Source: Nemertoderma westbladi | Taxonomy: Eukaryota > Xenacoelomorpha > Nemertodermatida > Nemertodermatidae | NCBI GenBank assembly: GCA_032718475.1 | Contig: JAUCBJ010007155.1 | Coordinates: forward strand, 62,001 to 126,000 | DNA: 64,000 nucleotides | Reading direction: 5' to 3' | The notes under the pieces: model-generated | Seen by the model: the letters and a program-made list of their open reading frames with translations, nothing else | What the model was told of the DNA's origin: nothing | The model's database searches: none | Shown here: one piece after another, positions 45,440 through 55,489 of the stretch | How the letters are laid out: every line of letters starts with the position of its first letter | How positions within the stretch are numbered: position 1 is the first letter of the stretch | Made by a program: the position numbers and the translations under genes

Positions 45440-48400
45440 CGGCGAAAAGGGGGGGGGCAGAGAGTGTCCCACAGCCGTCAGCGGATAATGCGAGGGCCGA
45501 ACAAGGTAAACCGCAACAACCGGCGACGGAAAGTAATAGGGGGATTGCGAGTATCCCCAGCGACGTGCGATCGAGCAGAGAAAGACAGGTTGACGTCGCG
45601 GGAGGGCAGACGGAGCGTCGAGCCCGATCAGAGGAGGAAAGAAGAACAGTGGGGTTTAACCGGGAGGTCGACGAGAGATCTCGTGAGCGGGAATATTCCA
45701 CTGATAGGAGAAGAGAGGAAGACAGTAGTAGGAGTATCGCCGCAAACGATAGAAGAGCGAGGACGGACAGCGAGCCGTCGGTAGTCGAGATGAGAACGGA
45801 GAGTCAGTGGGGTCGGACTCCGGGAGATTGCCGTCGCCCCGGAGGGATGCGATCCGGTGAGACGCATTACACGGCGAGAGAGGGGTACGCGATGTACCGG
45901 TGCGAAGATGAAAACAGTGGAGAGGGGGGTCGAAGAGAAACTTTCCGACGGAATATACCTACCGATCGAGAATACGGTAGCCGCGGGGAGGATTATTCGA
46001 GAAGAATAAACTTCGATCCCGAGCAACACATGCAGACTGTAGGGCATACTGTAGGTCATACTGCACATACCATAGGCCATACTGAGAGAGGCAATGTAGG
46101 CGATAGGATAGCGCGAACAACGGGATTAAACCCGGAAGTCGCGGAATACATACCGGCGAGTAGGCCAGAAGCTGATAGGCCTATACCGGTACCAGCACAG
46201 CAGTATGACTACAGCATGCAGGGACATAACATATACCCAGGGGAAGGGGGAATTATTGCGGATAGGTGCATGGGCCCCAACATATTAACATCAACCCCAT
46301 TCCCAAACATACCGGTGGGGGGGGGACAGGGTGACATTCCCCCATCACAATATCAACAATATACCCCGATGGTAGCAAGAACAACGAAACCCTTGGACGA
46401 AAACAGGTCGTGTGATACAGACATATGGAGGGGGCCGCTACCCCCGATGACATATCCGAGTCAGAGAATATCAAGAAATAGGACGGACGAACCGCACCAG
46501 ACAGGGGAAACTATACAGCACCCGTCGAATCCATTAGAAGCGCAGGCAATGGGGATGGCCACGTTGATCGATGCGTTGAAAACGAGGATCGAATTACCAC
46601 CCGTGGAACCGTTCAAATTCGATGGGAGCAGGCCGGAAGAATACTTACAGTTTCGGCGAATGTATAGTAACGAAATACTAACAAAAAACTTGACGCAGGC
46701 GGAGTGCCTAAAATATCTACAAGTGTACACGGGAGGCCCAGCATACGATATCGTGAGGCAATACCAAGGAATAGAGGGCGGCTTCACGACAGCATGGCGG
46801 GCACTGGATAGGGAATACGGGCACCCGGCCAAGATCATCAGGCAGACGCTGAGAGGCATAACATCGGGTGGCCTACAGGATAACCCCGTTAGCATTAAGA
46901 CGTTTGCTAACAAAGTCGAGAAGGCGCTGATCGTGCTGAAGACGCTAGACGCGCCATACGAGCTCAACGCGTCCAATAACATCACCACGATAGCGCAGGC
47001 ACTACCGGGTTGGCTGCGCAACAAATGGAGGAAGATCGCTTTCTCCACCCGAGACAAGAAGGGTGCGGAACCAGGTTTAGAAGAAATGTCAAACTTCTTA
47101 AATTACGAGGCCGAACTAATAACGGACCCAGTTTATAGTGAAGATAGCCTGGGAAAGGGACCAAAGACAGATCACTACAGGTCCAAACCAGAGCACAATA
47201 CATCGAACGCGTTACCGAGACTCAGGCAATCATTGCCATATGCAGCGACGCAGGGGACTGCAAGTCCACAGACAAGCGAAGATAAGACAACATCAAGGGA
47301 CGGACAGGGGAACAATAACAACATGAATAAACATAACCCCAGTACGTCCAGTAGGCCAAATCCAGTCAATAAGAATAGTAGGGACTTTGGTACAAATATA
47401 ACTGCGATACGCAACGCATTGTATAAAGAGGGCTACGACCCAAAGAGCAAATGCCAGTTACACGCAAATGCGCTTCATAAAACCATGAACTGCAGGTACT
47501 GGCAGGCGCTACCGAGGCAAGACCAGATAGATTACGCGTCGAGCAATAAAATCTGCTCGCGATGTGTAAAGAGTGGACACAAGGCCAGGGAATGCCAAGA
47601 GAAGCCGGTCAAGTTTGGCCAAAGGAGAGGCCAGACCATGGCAACGAGCACAGTAGGGGCGAAGAGGAGAGGAACAGTGCTACTTGGAGTAGTACCAGTA
47701 CGAGTGATCGGGGAAGGCAATCGATCAGTAACAACACTAATGCTGGTTGATAGTGGAGCTGCCTTCACATTAGTTGAGGAATGGGTAGCCGAAGAAATAG
47801 GGTTGAGAACGAGGCCAAGCAGGATGGCGGTGACAACCATCTCTAGCAAAGACGAGATCCTAGAGATGAGGACAGGACGGTGCGCAATTGCAGCAGTGGC
47901 ACCAGGATGCGATTATGGGGCAACAATCGACCCCATCCAAGTAATAGAGTCAATTAACATCAATGCCAGGCGGCCAACCAACATCGAGGTCGAGCAATAC
48001 AAATTCCTGGATAACATTGACTTCTCAATCCCAGACGTGGACGTTAGGAAGGTATCCATCATAGTAGGCATGGACTGCCCAACGGCCCACGAGAGAATGC
48101 AAACGGTCTTCGGCGAAGACAAGCAGAGCGACCCGGTGGCCATATTAACGCCATTCGGGTGGACGCTGAGTGGTCCAATTAAGAGCAAGATACCATTCAG
48201 GATGTCGGAGACATCAGGATGCATGTTCGCGGGAACAATGCAGGAAATGGGTGACGAGGGAGCAGAGGAGCAGCTTAAAAGACTGCTCAGACAAGACTTC
48301 GAAGGACTGAAAGAGACCGGGGTCGGGACCTCGGTAGAAGACAAGCAGGCTCTACAAAGTGTGGAGGAATCGATGACGTGTGATGAGGGGCGGTATACAA

Positions 48401-51400
48401 TAGGAATGGTATGGAAACTACCGAAGATACCGCTACCCGATAATAGAGGGATGGTACTCACGAGACTCCGCAAGCTGAAACAAACACTACAACGGAGCCC
48501 CGAGAAGAACGAGTACATTCACAAAACGATCAAGAAGTACGTCGAGAAGGGATGGGCCGTGGAGTTACCGGTCGACGAACCGAACACGGACAGGACATAC
48601 TACCTGCCACTCCACGTAGCTTTAGACCCAAAGAAAGGTAAACTTAGGATGGTAGTCGATGCGTCGGCAAAGACCGACGGAAAGTGCTTAAACGATTACC
48701 TACTAGAGGGCCCAAACATATACAATTCGGGCATAGAAGTACTACTTAGATTTAGGAATGGGAAACACGCCTTCACGTGTGACATAGAAGGCATGTTCAA
48801 CCAAGTCCGAGTAACAGAGGAAGATAGCGATAGTCAACGCTTCTTATGGTATAACGGCGAAGAAGAACCGCCGGTAATACCAGTGTATAAGATGGTAGTA
48901 CAAAATATGGGGGCCAAGTCGTCCTCATTTACGACGACTATGGCAGTGAGAGACACGGTAAAGGGGAAGGAAGATAGATACAGCAGTAGGGCCGTCGATA
49001 TGATCCGACGCGGCTTCTACGTAGACGACGGTATGGAGTCTGGAAATACGGTTGAGGAGATACTGGAAACAGGGCGCGAGGTTCGCGACATCCTGAAAGG
49101 ATCCGGCTTCAACCTGACCAAATTCCAATCCAGTTCAGAAAAATTTATCAAGGAAATAGAAGACAAGAAACCAGGATCGACCATGGACAACCCTACAACA
49201 GCCAAAGGACAGGACATGGCGATTAAGAGAACGGAATCCCAGCAGAAGGCATTGGGAATCGTGTGGGATAGGAAAACAGACGAACTGAAGTATCAGCTGA
49301 GCCAGGAGGGCGCAGACACCCATACGAAGAGGGGTTATGTATCGTATATAGCAAGGATATACGATCCCCTAGGCCTAGCATCCCCACTACTAGTCACGGG
49401 GAAACAGATACTCAAGAGAGTATATAAATTGAAGGATGAGTGGGATGTAGAAGTACCAGAGGACATCAAGAAACAGTGGAGCAAATGGACAGGAGACTTG
49501 GAGAGGATGGGAACATACAACATGCCGCGAGTGTATTTCCTGGACGGGAACATGACGAATCTGGACTTACATATGTTCTCCGACGCGTCGTTAGAGGCAT
49601 ACGGAGCGGCACTCTATTTAGTACAACGAGAGGGGCCTCACAAGCCCAGACTAGCCTTTAGCAAAGCTAAGTCAACGCCGCCAGATTCAGCATCTGTTCC
49701 CAAGTTAGAATTGACAGCAGCGAGACTAGGAGTTAGAGCCACAGCCTACCTAGTGGATACAATTCCCAACATAGTGGAGACACACTACTGGACGGACTCC
49801 ATGGTAGTGCTTGGTTGGCTACACAACGAAAAGACGAGATACCCGATATTCGTCGCGAATAGAGTGGACGAAATAAGGGCGAGCACAGAACTGGAAAGGT
49901 GGCACTACTGCCCAACAGATGAGAACCCAGCGGACTTGCTGTCGAGGGGCGTGGAACGCCACACTTTCCTGAAGAAGGAAGTATTGTGGCAACATGGGCC
50001 ACAATTTCTGAGCGATAGAGAGGCCTGGCCGCCGATGAGGAAGGTGGACCCGGGCTCGGAACCAGTATCAGAAGGAGAAGGAGATTCAGAGGGAGAAGAG
50101 ATATACTCCCAGATGGTGAGGGAGATCAGGGACGTGCAACCAGGAAGGGAACTGTGCGATAACCCGACGGATAAACTCCTCAGCTACAGTTCTAGTTGGT
50201 ATAAGACCAAGAAACTAGTGGCGTACTGGAGAGCCTTTGGGAATTTCCTTGCGGGGGTCGGCAAGGACAAGAAGACCAGGACAACCATAGATCTGGAAGG
50301 AGCGGCCAAGGCAGTGATCCGCTATGAACAACGCAAGAACTACGGCGACGAGGTGGAACGTGTCGGTAACCAACAGCACCTCCGACGGGATAGCGAGTTG
50401 ATCACGCTGTCGCCACAACTCAACGACGATGGGATTCTAGTAATGAATTCTAGGGTGGGATATAACAACAGTATAGTCGTGCCACCGAAACCCATCATCA
50501 TTCCCACAGGATCGCCTATAGTCCACCAGATCATATGGGACTCCCACAAATCGATACTGCATGGGGGCACCAACCGAACCCTCACAGAGATAAGGAGGAC
50601 CTATTGGGTCAAACAATTAAGGAAGAAGGTTAAAGCGGTAGTGGGGCAGTGCCAGACCTGCCGACGGGCGAAGAAGGAGCGAGCCATACAGGAGATGGCG
50701 CCACTACCGGCGAGTAGGGTAAGACAGCACGACCCGCCATTTACGCATTGCGGTGTGGACATGTTCGGGCCGATAAAGATCAAGGTGATGCGACACACGG
50801 AGAAACGCTACGGTATTATCTTCGTATGCAACAATACGCGGGCGGTAGGGATAGAACTCGCCCAAGATGCAACCGCATCAGCATTCATTAACGCCTTAGA
50901 AAGGTTTAGGGACCGCAAAGGTGGGACGATCGCAGTGATATACAGCGACAACGGCACCAACTTTGTGGGCGCAGAGAGTGAGATGGCAGAGGCCTTGGAC
51001 ATCTTAGAAGGAGAAGAAGTCAGGGCGGCCATGAGAAGACGACAAGTAAAGTGGGAGAGAAGGACGCCGTATGCACCACATACGCTAGGATGCGTCGAGA
51101 GACTGGTGGGCAGTTCAAAGCGTCTAATGACGAAGTTAATGAACACCCACATGGTCACTGAGGACGTCTTACGGACAGTACTTGCGAAGTGCGAGGGGAT
51201 CATTAATAGCAGACCGCTATACCCGGAGAATGATGACCCTGAGTCATTAGACGTGCTGACGCCTAGCCATTTTCTGATGGAAAGGCCAGCGACCATCGAT
51301 ATGCGGGGTGTAGACCCAGATGATATACATTCCTGCCAGAGTTGGAAAGTCGCTAAAGCAATAAGCGCAGAGTATTGGAGGAGGTGGGTAGAAGAATACC

Positions 51401-51654
51401 TACCCACGCTCCATAAGCGAAGCAAGTGGAGGAAACCGAATCGGGAGTTAAAAGTAGGAGATCTCGTAATCGTTACGGATGATACTATCATCAACAACCA
51501 GTGGCGGTTGGCGAGAGTTGTAGGCACCTACTCCGACGAGGACGGAAGAGTCCGATCGGTAGAAGTGCGAATAGGTGGAAAGATAGGTGCGAAAGACAGA
51601 AAAACCTACAGGAGAGCAGTAGGTAAATGCTGTCTTCTAGAAGGGGCACCTTAA
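45397..51654 (+). CDS. BEL/Pao Gag-Pol polyprotein
   Basis: A single 2085-codon frame supplies the capsid-like protein and all enzymes for retrotransposition. A Gag region of DUF1759 type spans about residues 404-578 (VEPFKFDGSRPEEYLQFRRM onward). A CCHC zinc knuckle follows (CSRCVKSGHKARECQ, near 720). The aspartic protease has VDSGAAFTLV, with D785. The RT runs from about 1071 (KLRMVVDASAKTDGK) to the YVDD box at 1208-1211. RNase H has FSDASLEAYGAAL (about 1394). The integrase has a zinc-binding part from H1710 to CQTC and the DDE triad D1788, D1851, E1901. The C-terminal DUF5641-like part has DLVIVTDDTIINNQWRL. The true start is unclear: the frame opens at poly-G after a TAG, so it probably continues the segments before it by frameshift. 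Confidence 0.93.
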   Translation: MGGGGLRGPHNRELAAKRGGAESVPQPSADNARAEQGKPQQPATESNRGIASIPSDVRSSRERQVDVAGGQTERRARSEEERRTVGFNREVDERSREREYSTDRRREEDSSRSIAANDRRARTDSEPSVVEMRTESQWGRTPGDCRRPGGMRSGETHYTAREGYAMYRCEDENSGEGGRRETFRRNIPTDREYGSRGEDYSRRINFDPEQHMQTVGHTVGHTAHTIGHTERGNVGDRIARTTGLNPEVAEYIPASRPEADRPIPVPAQQYDYSMQGHNIYPGEGGIIADRCMGPNILTSTPFPNIPVGGGQGDIPPSQYQQYTPMVARTTKPLDENRSCDTDIWRGPLPPMTYPSQRISRNRTDEPHQTGETIQHPSNPLEAQAMGMATLIDALKTRIELPPVEPFKFDGSRPEEYLQFRRMYSNEILTKNLTQAECLKYLQVYTGGPAYDIVRQYQGIEGGFTTAWRALDREYGHPAKIIRQTLRGITSGGLQDNPVSIKTFANKVEKALIVLKTLDAPYELNASNNITTIAQALPGWLRNKWRKIAFSTRDKKGAEPGLEEMSNFLNYEAELITDPVYSEDSLGKGPKTDHYRSKPEHNTSNALPRLRQSLPYAATQGTASPQTSEDKTTSRDGQGNNNNMNKHNPSTSSRPNPVNKNSRDFGTNITAIRNALYKEGYDPKSKCQLHANALHKTMNCRYWQALPRQDQIDYASSNKICSRCVKSGHKARECQEKPVKFGQRRGQTMATSTVGAKRRGTVLLGVVPVRVIGEGNRSVTTLMLVDSGAAFTLVEEWVAEEIGLRTRPSRMAVTTISSKDEILEMRTGRCAIAAVAPGCDYGATIDPIQVIESININARRPTNIEVEQYKFLDNIDFSIPDVDVRKVSIIVGMDCPTAHERMQTVFGEDKQSDPVAILTPFGWTLSGPIKSKIPFRMSETSGCMFAGTMQEMGDEGAEEQLKRLLRQDFEGLKETGVGTSVEDKQALQSVEESMTCDEGRYTIGMVWKLPKIPLPDNRGMVLTRLRKLKQTLQRSPEKNEYIHKTIKKYVEKGWAVELPVDEPNTDRTYYLPLHVALDPKKGKLRMVVDASAKTDGKCLNDYLLEGPNIYNSGIEVLLRFRNGKHAFTCDIEGMFNQVRVTEEDSDSQRFLWYNGEEEPPVIPVYKMVVQNMGAKSSSFTTTMAVRDTVKGKEDRYSSRAVDMIRRGFYVDDGMESGNTVEEILETGREVRDILKGSGFNLTKFQSSSEKFIKEIEDKKPGSTMDNPTTAKGQDMAIKRTESQQKALGIVWDRKTDELKYQLSQEGADTHTKRGYVSYIARIYDPLGLASPLLVTGKQILKRVYKLKDEWDVEVPEDIKKQWSKWTGDLERMGTYNMPRVYFLDGNMTNLDLHMFSDASLEAYGAALYLVQREGPHKPRLAFSKAKSTPPDSASVPKLELTAARLGVRATAYLVDTIPNIVETHYWTDSMVVLGWLHNEKTRYPIFVANRVDEIRASTELERWHYCPTDENPADLLSRGVERHTFLKKEVLWQHGPQFLSDREAWPPMRKVDPGSEPVSEGEGDSEGEEIYSQMVREIRDVQPGRELCDNPTDKLLSYSSSWYKTKKLVAYWRAFGNFLAGVGKDKKTRTTIDLEGAAKAVIRYEQRKNYGDEVERVGNQQHLRRDSELITLSPQLNDDGILVMNSRVGYNNSIVVPPKPIIIPTGSPIVHQIIWDSHKSILHGGTNRTLTEIRRTYWVKQLRKKVKAVVGQCQTCRRAKKERAIQEMAPLPASRVRQHDPPFTHCGVDMFGPIKIKVMRHTEKRYGIIFVCNNTRAVGIELAQDATASAFINALERFRDRKGGTIAVIYSDNGTNFVGAESEMAEALDILEGEEVRAAMRRRQVKWERRTPYAPHTLGCVERLVGSSKRLMTKLMNTHMVTEDVLRTVLAKCEGIINSRPLYPENDDPESLDVLTPSHFLMERPATIDMRGVDPDDIHSCQSWKVAKAISAEYWRRWVEEYLPTLHKRSKWRKPNRELKVGDLVIVTDDTIINNQWRLARVVGTYSDEDGRVRSVEVRIGGKIGAKDRKTYRRAVGKCCLLEGAP

Positions 51655-51764
51655 ATTGGAGTTAGAGTGGAGTTTAGTCGTCCAAGTTTTGGACTGAGGG
51701 GGGTGGGATTGAGGGCGAGACGCCCTTCCCACACAAATAAAATAAAAATAAAATAAAAATAAAA

Positions 51765-52440
51765 GTTAGTTAGTTAGTAGGTACGTAGTACCTAGGGTTA
51801 GTTAGTAGGTACGTAGTACCTAGAGTTAGTTAGTTAGTAGGTACGTAGTACCTAGAGTTAGTTAGTTAGTAGGTACGTAGTACCTAGAGTTAGTTAGTTA
51901 GTAGGTACGTAGTACCTAGAGTTAGTTAGTTAGTAGGTACGTAGTACCTAGAGTTAGTTAGTTAGTAGGTACGTAGTACCTAGAGTTAGTTAGTTAGTAG
52001 GTACGTAGTACCTAGAGTTAGTTAGTTAGTAGGTACGTAGTACCTAGAGTTAGTTAGTTAGTAGGTACGTAGTACCTAGAGTTAGTTAGTTAGTAGGTAC
52101 GTAGTACCTAGAGTTAGTTAGTTAGTAGGTACGTAGTACCTAGAGTTAGTTAGTTAGTAGGTACGTAGTACCTAGAGTTAGTTAGTTAGTAGGTACGTAG
52201 TACCGATAGTTAGAGAGTTAGTAGGTACGTAGTACCTAGTTAGAGTTAGAGTTAGAGGGTACGTAGTACCGATAGTTAGAGTTAGTAGGTACGTAGTACC
52301 TAGTTAGAGTTAGAATTAGAGGGTACGTAGTACCGATAGTTAGAGAGTTAGTAGGTACGTAGTACCTAGTTAGAGTTAGAGTTAGTAGGTACATGGTACC
52401 TAGCTAGAGTTAGAGTTAGGGGGTACGTAGTACCATTAGT
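51765..52440. repeat. Palindromic minisatellite inside the BEL element
   Basis: About 20 units, mostly 31-32 bp, each contain the perfect palindrome ggtacgtagtacc plus gttagttagttag. The first fourteen or so are almost identical. The later ones vary (ggtacgtagtaccgatag, gttagagttag). It separates the pol frame from the extra coding region. Confidence 0.92.
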
Positions 52441-52954
52441 TAGAGAGAGAGAGTAAGAGGTAAAAGGGGTAAAATAGGATATAGATATTAGTTAGTAGTA
52501 AGTAGAGTTAGTAGCGAGAGGGGGGCATATGAGTACAGCTGGATAAATCGTGTGGCCACACGACGCATACTGCTGTACTGCATGGGCCCACAGAGTAGGC
52601 CAGAATATGGATCAGAGAGAGAATAGAATAAATCCATAGGCAGTAATAAGTAGTAGGACAGTAGAATCAAAGTAAAAAAAAAATAAACAAATAAATAGAA
52701 TAGGGCTGAAAGTTAGAAAATAGTGGCAACACAAGCGAAGTCGTTCTAGAACATAATAAAAGTAACGGACAGAAATTGTAAATTAGGCTGATTTACTAGC
52801 TCCGAAATTAATTAGGTTAAATTTAGGCTAAAAGGCGCAATTAAGTAGAAAGTAGGCCATTAATCGAACTGTACGAAACATCTTAATACATCACTCATCT
52901 GTATTGCGCCTTGGTAAGGCACCACCCTACAGGTGAGCGAGTGTAGTGTTCGGA
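52441..52954. other. Leader of the extra BEL coding region
   Basis: No ORF. A pyrimidine-poor caccaccctacag|gtgag segment at about 52922-52936 could be a splice acceptor or a donor for a subgenomic mRNA. This is a guess from the motif only. Confidence 0.4.
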
Positions 52955-54235
52955 ATGGCGAGTAAGCTGATCAGGAAGAGAAAGGCGGAGTCAGGAGGAA
53001 AGGAAATATTGGTGGATTTCACCGAAAGACACCCGGAGGAGAAGACGAGAGGATACTACGAGAGGTTGGAAAGGGGTCACGCGGCACGAGCGCTGCAGGA
53101 TCACTTCCGGGAGGCGCACGAACAGCGGTTGGTCGGGACCTACGGGACGCCGTCGCTGGACAACGCGATCTTCCAACACTTCCACTACGTGGTGAAAGGG
53201 GACGAAGCGAAGTTCGGGATTCCGAAGTATCCGAGGGAATCGCCGAGGAAGGACTGGAAAAGATTCATAGAGTCCGTCAACAGAGGAGGATATATGATCC
53301 TAGATGACGAGGGAACCGTGGAAGACGAAGCGGGTTCAAGACGAGGAACGGCAGGGTCGGCCAGGACCATACTCTTGCATTTGGCAGCGCCAAATGGGGA
53401 CATCTTCTTATTCGACCTAGGGACGTATGGGAAGAAGGACGGGCCGAAATTAGACCGATTGCCGAAAGCGGTACAAGTCTTAGTAAGAGAGAAGTCGACG
53501 ACGAAAGTGGGATCGGCGATTAGCGAGGACGCGGAGAGGATCATCGGTCCGGACGCCACCAACCTCCTGGATATGCAGAAAGTCTTTATGGCTATGACGG
53601 CACCGGATGGATTGGGGGTGGTCGAGAACTCAGGCCAATGCGGGGCGGTGGCGATGGGCCAACTATTGGGGCTCGTATGCCACAAACCAATGGATTGGGG
53701 GAAGTTTAGGGAAGAATACGGAGCAGAACTAGCGAACTCGCTGAAGTGGGGAGCGAGACCGGGAAAGCAGGAGGTATATCAGTTTCGCAGAGGAGCGATA
53801 AAGGTATATCAGAAGCGATATATCCTGCAGGAGGACTGGATGATGATAAGTTTGCTTAACTTATTCATGACCGTAGTTATCGAAAGGGAACCAGGGGCAT
53901 TTCTGCTATCGGGATCACCCCTAAGCTACAGGAGAGCCTTTAAGACGGCCTTTGACGGTCTGGTAGACCACCCGGGGCTGAAGGGCGAGTCGGTGTACTA
54001 CAACAGCCGACATCTGGTAGATGGGGAGACAGATACACCGTATCAGAGATGGGAGCAGCTAGAGATGGATAGACGGGAAGCAAAGCAACTGGAAGAAGTC
54101 GCTAGACGGGAGAGGATAGAAGCAGAGGAGAGGGAAGAGGAGGCCAGAACACAGAGTTATGGCTTCGAGGAACAGGCGGGTCTAGACGAGCTTCATTGGA
54201 CTTCGTCAGGGAGTTCGGGGGAGTCTCTAGGATGA
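52955..54235 (+). CDS. BEL extra ORF: DEDD 3'-5' exonuclease-like protein
   Basis: The ATG at 52955 (MASKLIRKRKAES) starts a frame of 426 residues, downstream of pol, where some BEL elements have env. Counting from a GTG three codons upstream, the middle resembles a DEDD exonuclease of the WRN/EXD type. YMILDDEG could supply motif I (D120, E122). A hydrophobic strand follows (GDIFLFDLGTYG), then KVGSAISEDAERI, close to the motif II consensus KVGhnIxxDxxrL (D195). LLDMQKVF then matches the usual DLQ segment. Near the end, QKRYILQEDWMMISLLNLF looks like motif III, but with four residues between Y292 and D297 where the Y-type has three. The C-terminal 60 residues are a charged helix (EVARRERIEAEEREEEAR). 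Whether it is active is unknown. It is not an envelope protein: no signal peptide or membrane segment is seen. Confidence 0.62.
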   Translation: MASKLIRKRKAESGGKEILVDFTERHPEEKTRGYYERLERGHAARALQDHFREAHEQRLVGTYGTPSLDNAIFQHFHYVVKGDEAKFGIPKYPRESPRKDWKRFIESVNRGGYMILDDEGTVEDEAGSRRGTAGSARTILLHLAAPNGDIFLFDLGTYGKKDGPKLDRLPKAVQVLVREKSTTKVGSAISEDAERIIGPDATNLLDMQKVFMAMTAPDGLGVVENSGQCGAVAMGQLLGLVCHKPMDWGKFREEYGAELANSLKWGARPGKQEVYQFRRGAIKVYQKRYILQEDWMMISLLNLFMTVVIEREPGAFLLSGSPLSYRRAFKTAFDGLVDHPGLKGESVYYNSRHLVDGETDTPYQRWEQLEMDRREAKQLEEVARRERIEAEEREEEARTQSYGFEEQAGLDELHWTSSGSSGESLG

Positions 54236-54238
54236 GAA

Positions 54239-55489
54239 TTGGGATGGACGGTGGGATCGCCGAAACAGTCGACGTCGGGGTTGCAAACGATGCCCATACC
54301 AGCGGGCGCCGAGGGCGACCAACCGCTAAGGAAGTTAAGGGAGCTAGAGGGATGGAGAGCTACGGGCGAGAGCCAAGGCGGGAAGGGACATAGTGGATCC
54401 ATCGGGATACCGGGATTGGAGACACTACCAGAAGAGGAGGACGACGACGACGAGTTCGGAGAGATGCCGCCCATCGAAAGGATAGGCCACTCGGACACGG
54501 ACTGGGTTGGCGGAAGGGTGGTGACGGCCAGTGGGGCGAGGGCCTTCTGGAACAGATCCGGCAAGCGGACCTGGGTGCACGAGGGGCCGGCGATGGATTT
54601 CACGGGGAGCACCATCAGGTTGGGCGAGCAACCGGGAACGGCACCACGGATAGTATTCGGGGAGACGATGCCCGAGAGGGGCGGAGAGATAGACGTAAAC
54701 AGGGAGAGCAACGTAGAGAAGTTCGCCTACCAGCGACTCCATAGACCGCGGAGATCGCTTGGGACGAAGGACGAGGTGGGACGGGAGACATTGGTACTCG
54801 GCTGCGACTACTGTGGGAGACAGACCCATCAGGAAAGCAGCTGCCTATACCGGTTCCAACGGGGAACCTTTTGTCTCTACTGTAGAGAACCAAGTCACAG
54901 GATGGGGGCGTGTCCACGGTTGCATAACCGATGTCCAAAGTGCCACTTTCGGGGACACTACGGACGCGAGTGCGACTGGATGAGCGACGAGGAGAAGTTC
55001 ACGAGGTTCGAGGAGTGGGCCGACGTCGGGGCCATGACGCGCCAGCGCATGAAGGCCCAAGAGTTCAAGTGGGGTTTCTTCCTCATAAACCAGGAGACCC
55101 ACATGGAAATCATAAAGCGAAGGTTACCGTTTACCTATCAAGAGGTAGCTACGGCGGCATCGTTCGCCGGAGTTATGAACACGCAACGGTACCTGGACAG
55201 GTGGACACCAGAGAACCGGAGGGAGTTTAGGGATTTCTTGGCGGAACACGTACCAAAGGCAATGAAGATGATCCTATGGGACGCCACACGAGGGAAACAA
55301 CCAGGCCATTCTGAGGGGCCACCGGCGAAGCGGTATCGGGCTTTAATAACACCAGTGCCCAAGGAGCCGACGACCGGGATCAGCAAGGAAGTGGCAGCGA
55401 AGGTCCGGAAGCAGAAAGCGGATGATGCCAGAGGAGAGGTGATAACCAAGAAACGGGCCAGGGAAGAGGACGTGAGGAGGTACAGATAA
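54239..55489 (+). CDS. BEL extra ORF, second part: three CCHC zinc knuckles
   Basis: This 416-codon frame is in the same phase as the exonuclease-like ORF and is separated from it by one TGA (54233-54235) and one GAA codon, so the two may be one protein broken by a single stop or joined by readthrough. The first ATG is at 54290. It has an acidic run (PEEEDDDDEFGE). Three zinc knuckles of form C-x2-C-x4-H-x4-C follow: CDYCGRQTHQESSC (from residue 189), CLYCREPSHRMGAC (from 212) and CPKCHFRGHYGREC (from 232). A helical region and a basic tail (KKRAREEDVRRYR) complete it. It is probably a nucleic-acid-binding protein. It is not a copy of the knuckle in Gag, which is single and different in sequence. 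Confidence 0.72.
   Translation: MGWTVGSPKQSTSGLQTMPIPAGAEGDQPLRKLRELEGWRATGESQGGKGHSGSIGIPGLETLPEEEDDDDEFGEMPPIERIGHSDTDWVGGRVVTASGARAFWNRSGKRTWVHEGPAMDFTGSTIRLGEQPGTAPRIVFGETMPERGGEIDVNRESNVEKFAYQRLHRPRRSLGTKDEVGRETLVLGCDYCGRQTHQESSCLYRFQRGTFCLYCREPSHRMGACPRLHNRCPKCHFRGHYGRECDWMSDEEKFTRFEEWADVGAMTRQRMKAQEFKWGFFLINQETHMEIIKRRLPFTYQEVATAASFAGVMNTQRYLDRWTPENRREFRDFLAEHVPKAMKMILWDATRGKQPGHSEGPPAKRYRALITPVPKEPTTGISKEVAAKVRKQKADDARGEVITKKRAREEDVRRYR

Noticed and set aside
52955-54235. Envelope gene for the BEL element
   Set aside because: No signal peptide, furin-type site, fusion peptide or membrane anchor; the sequence looks like a soluble exonuclease-type protein.
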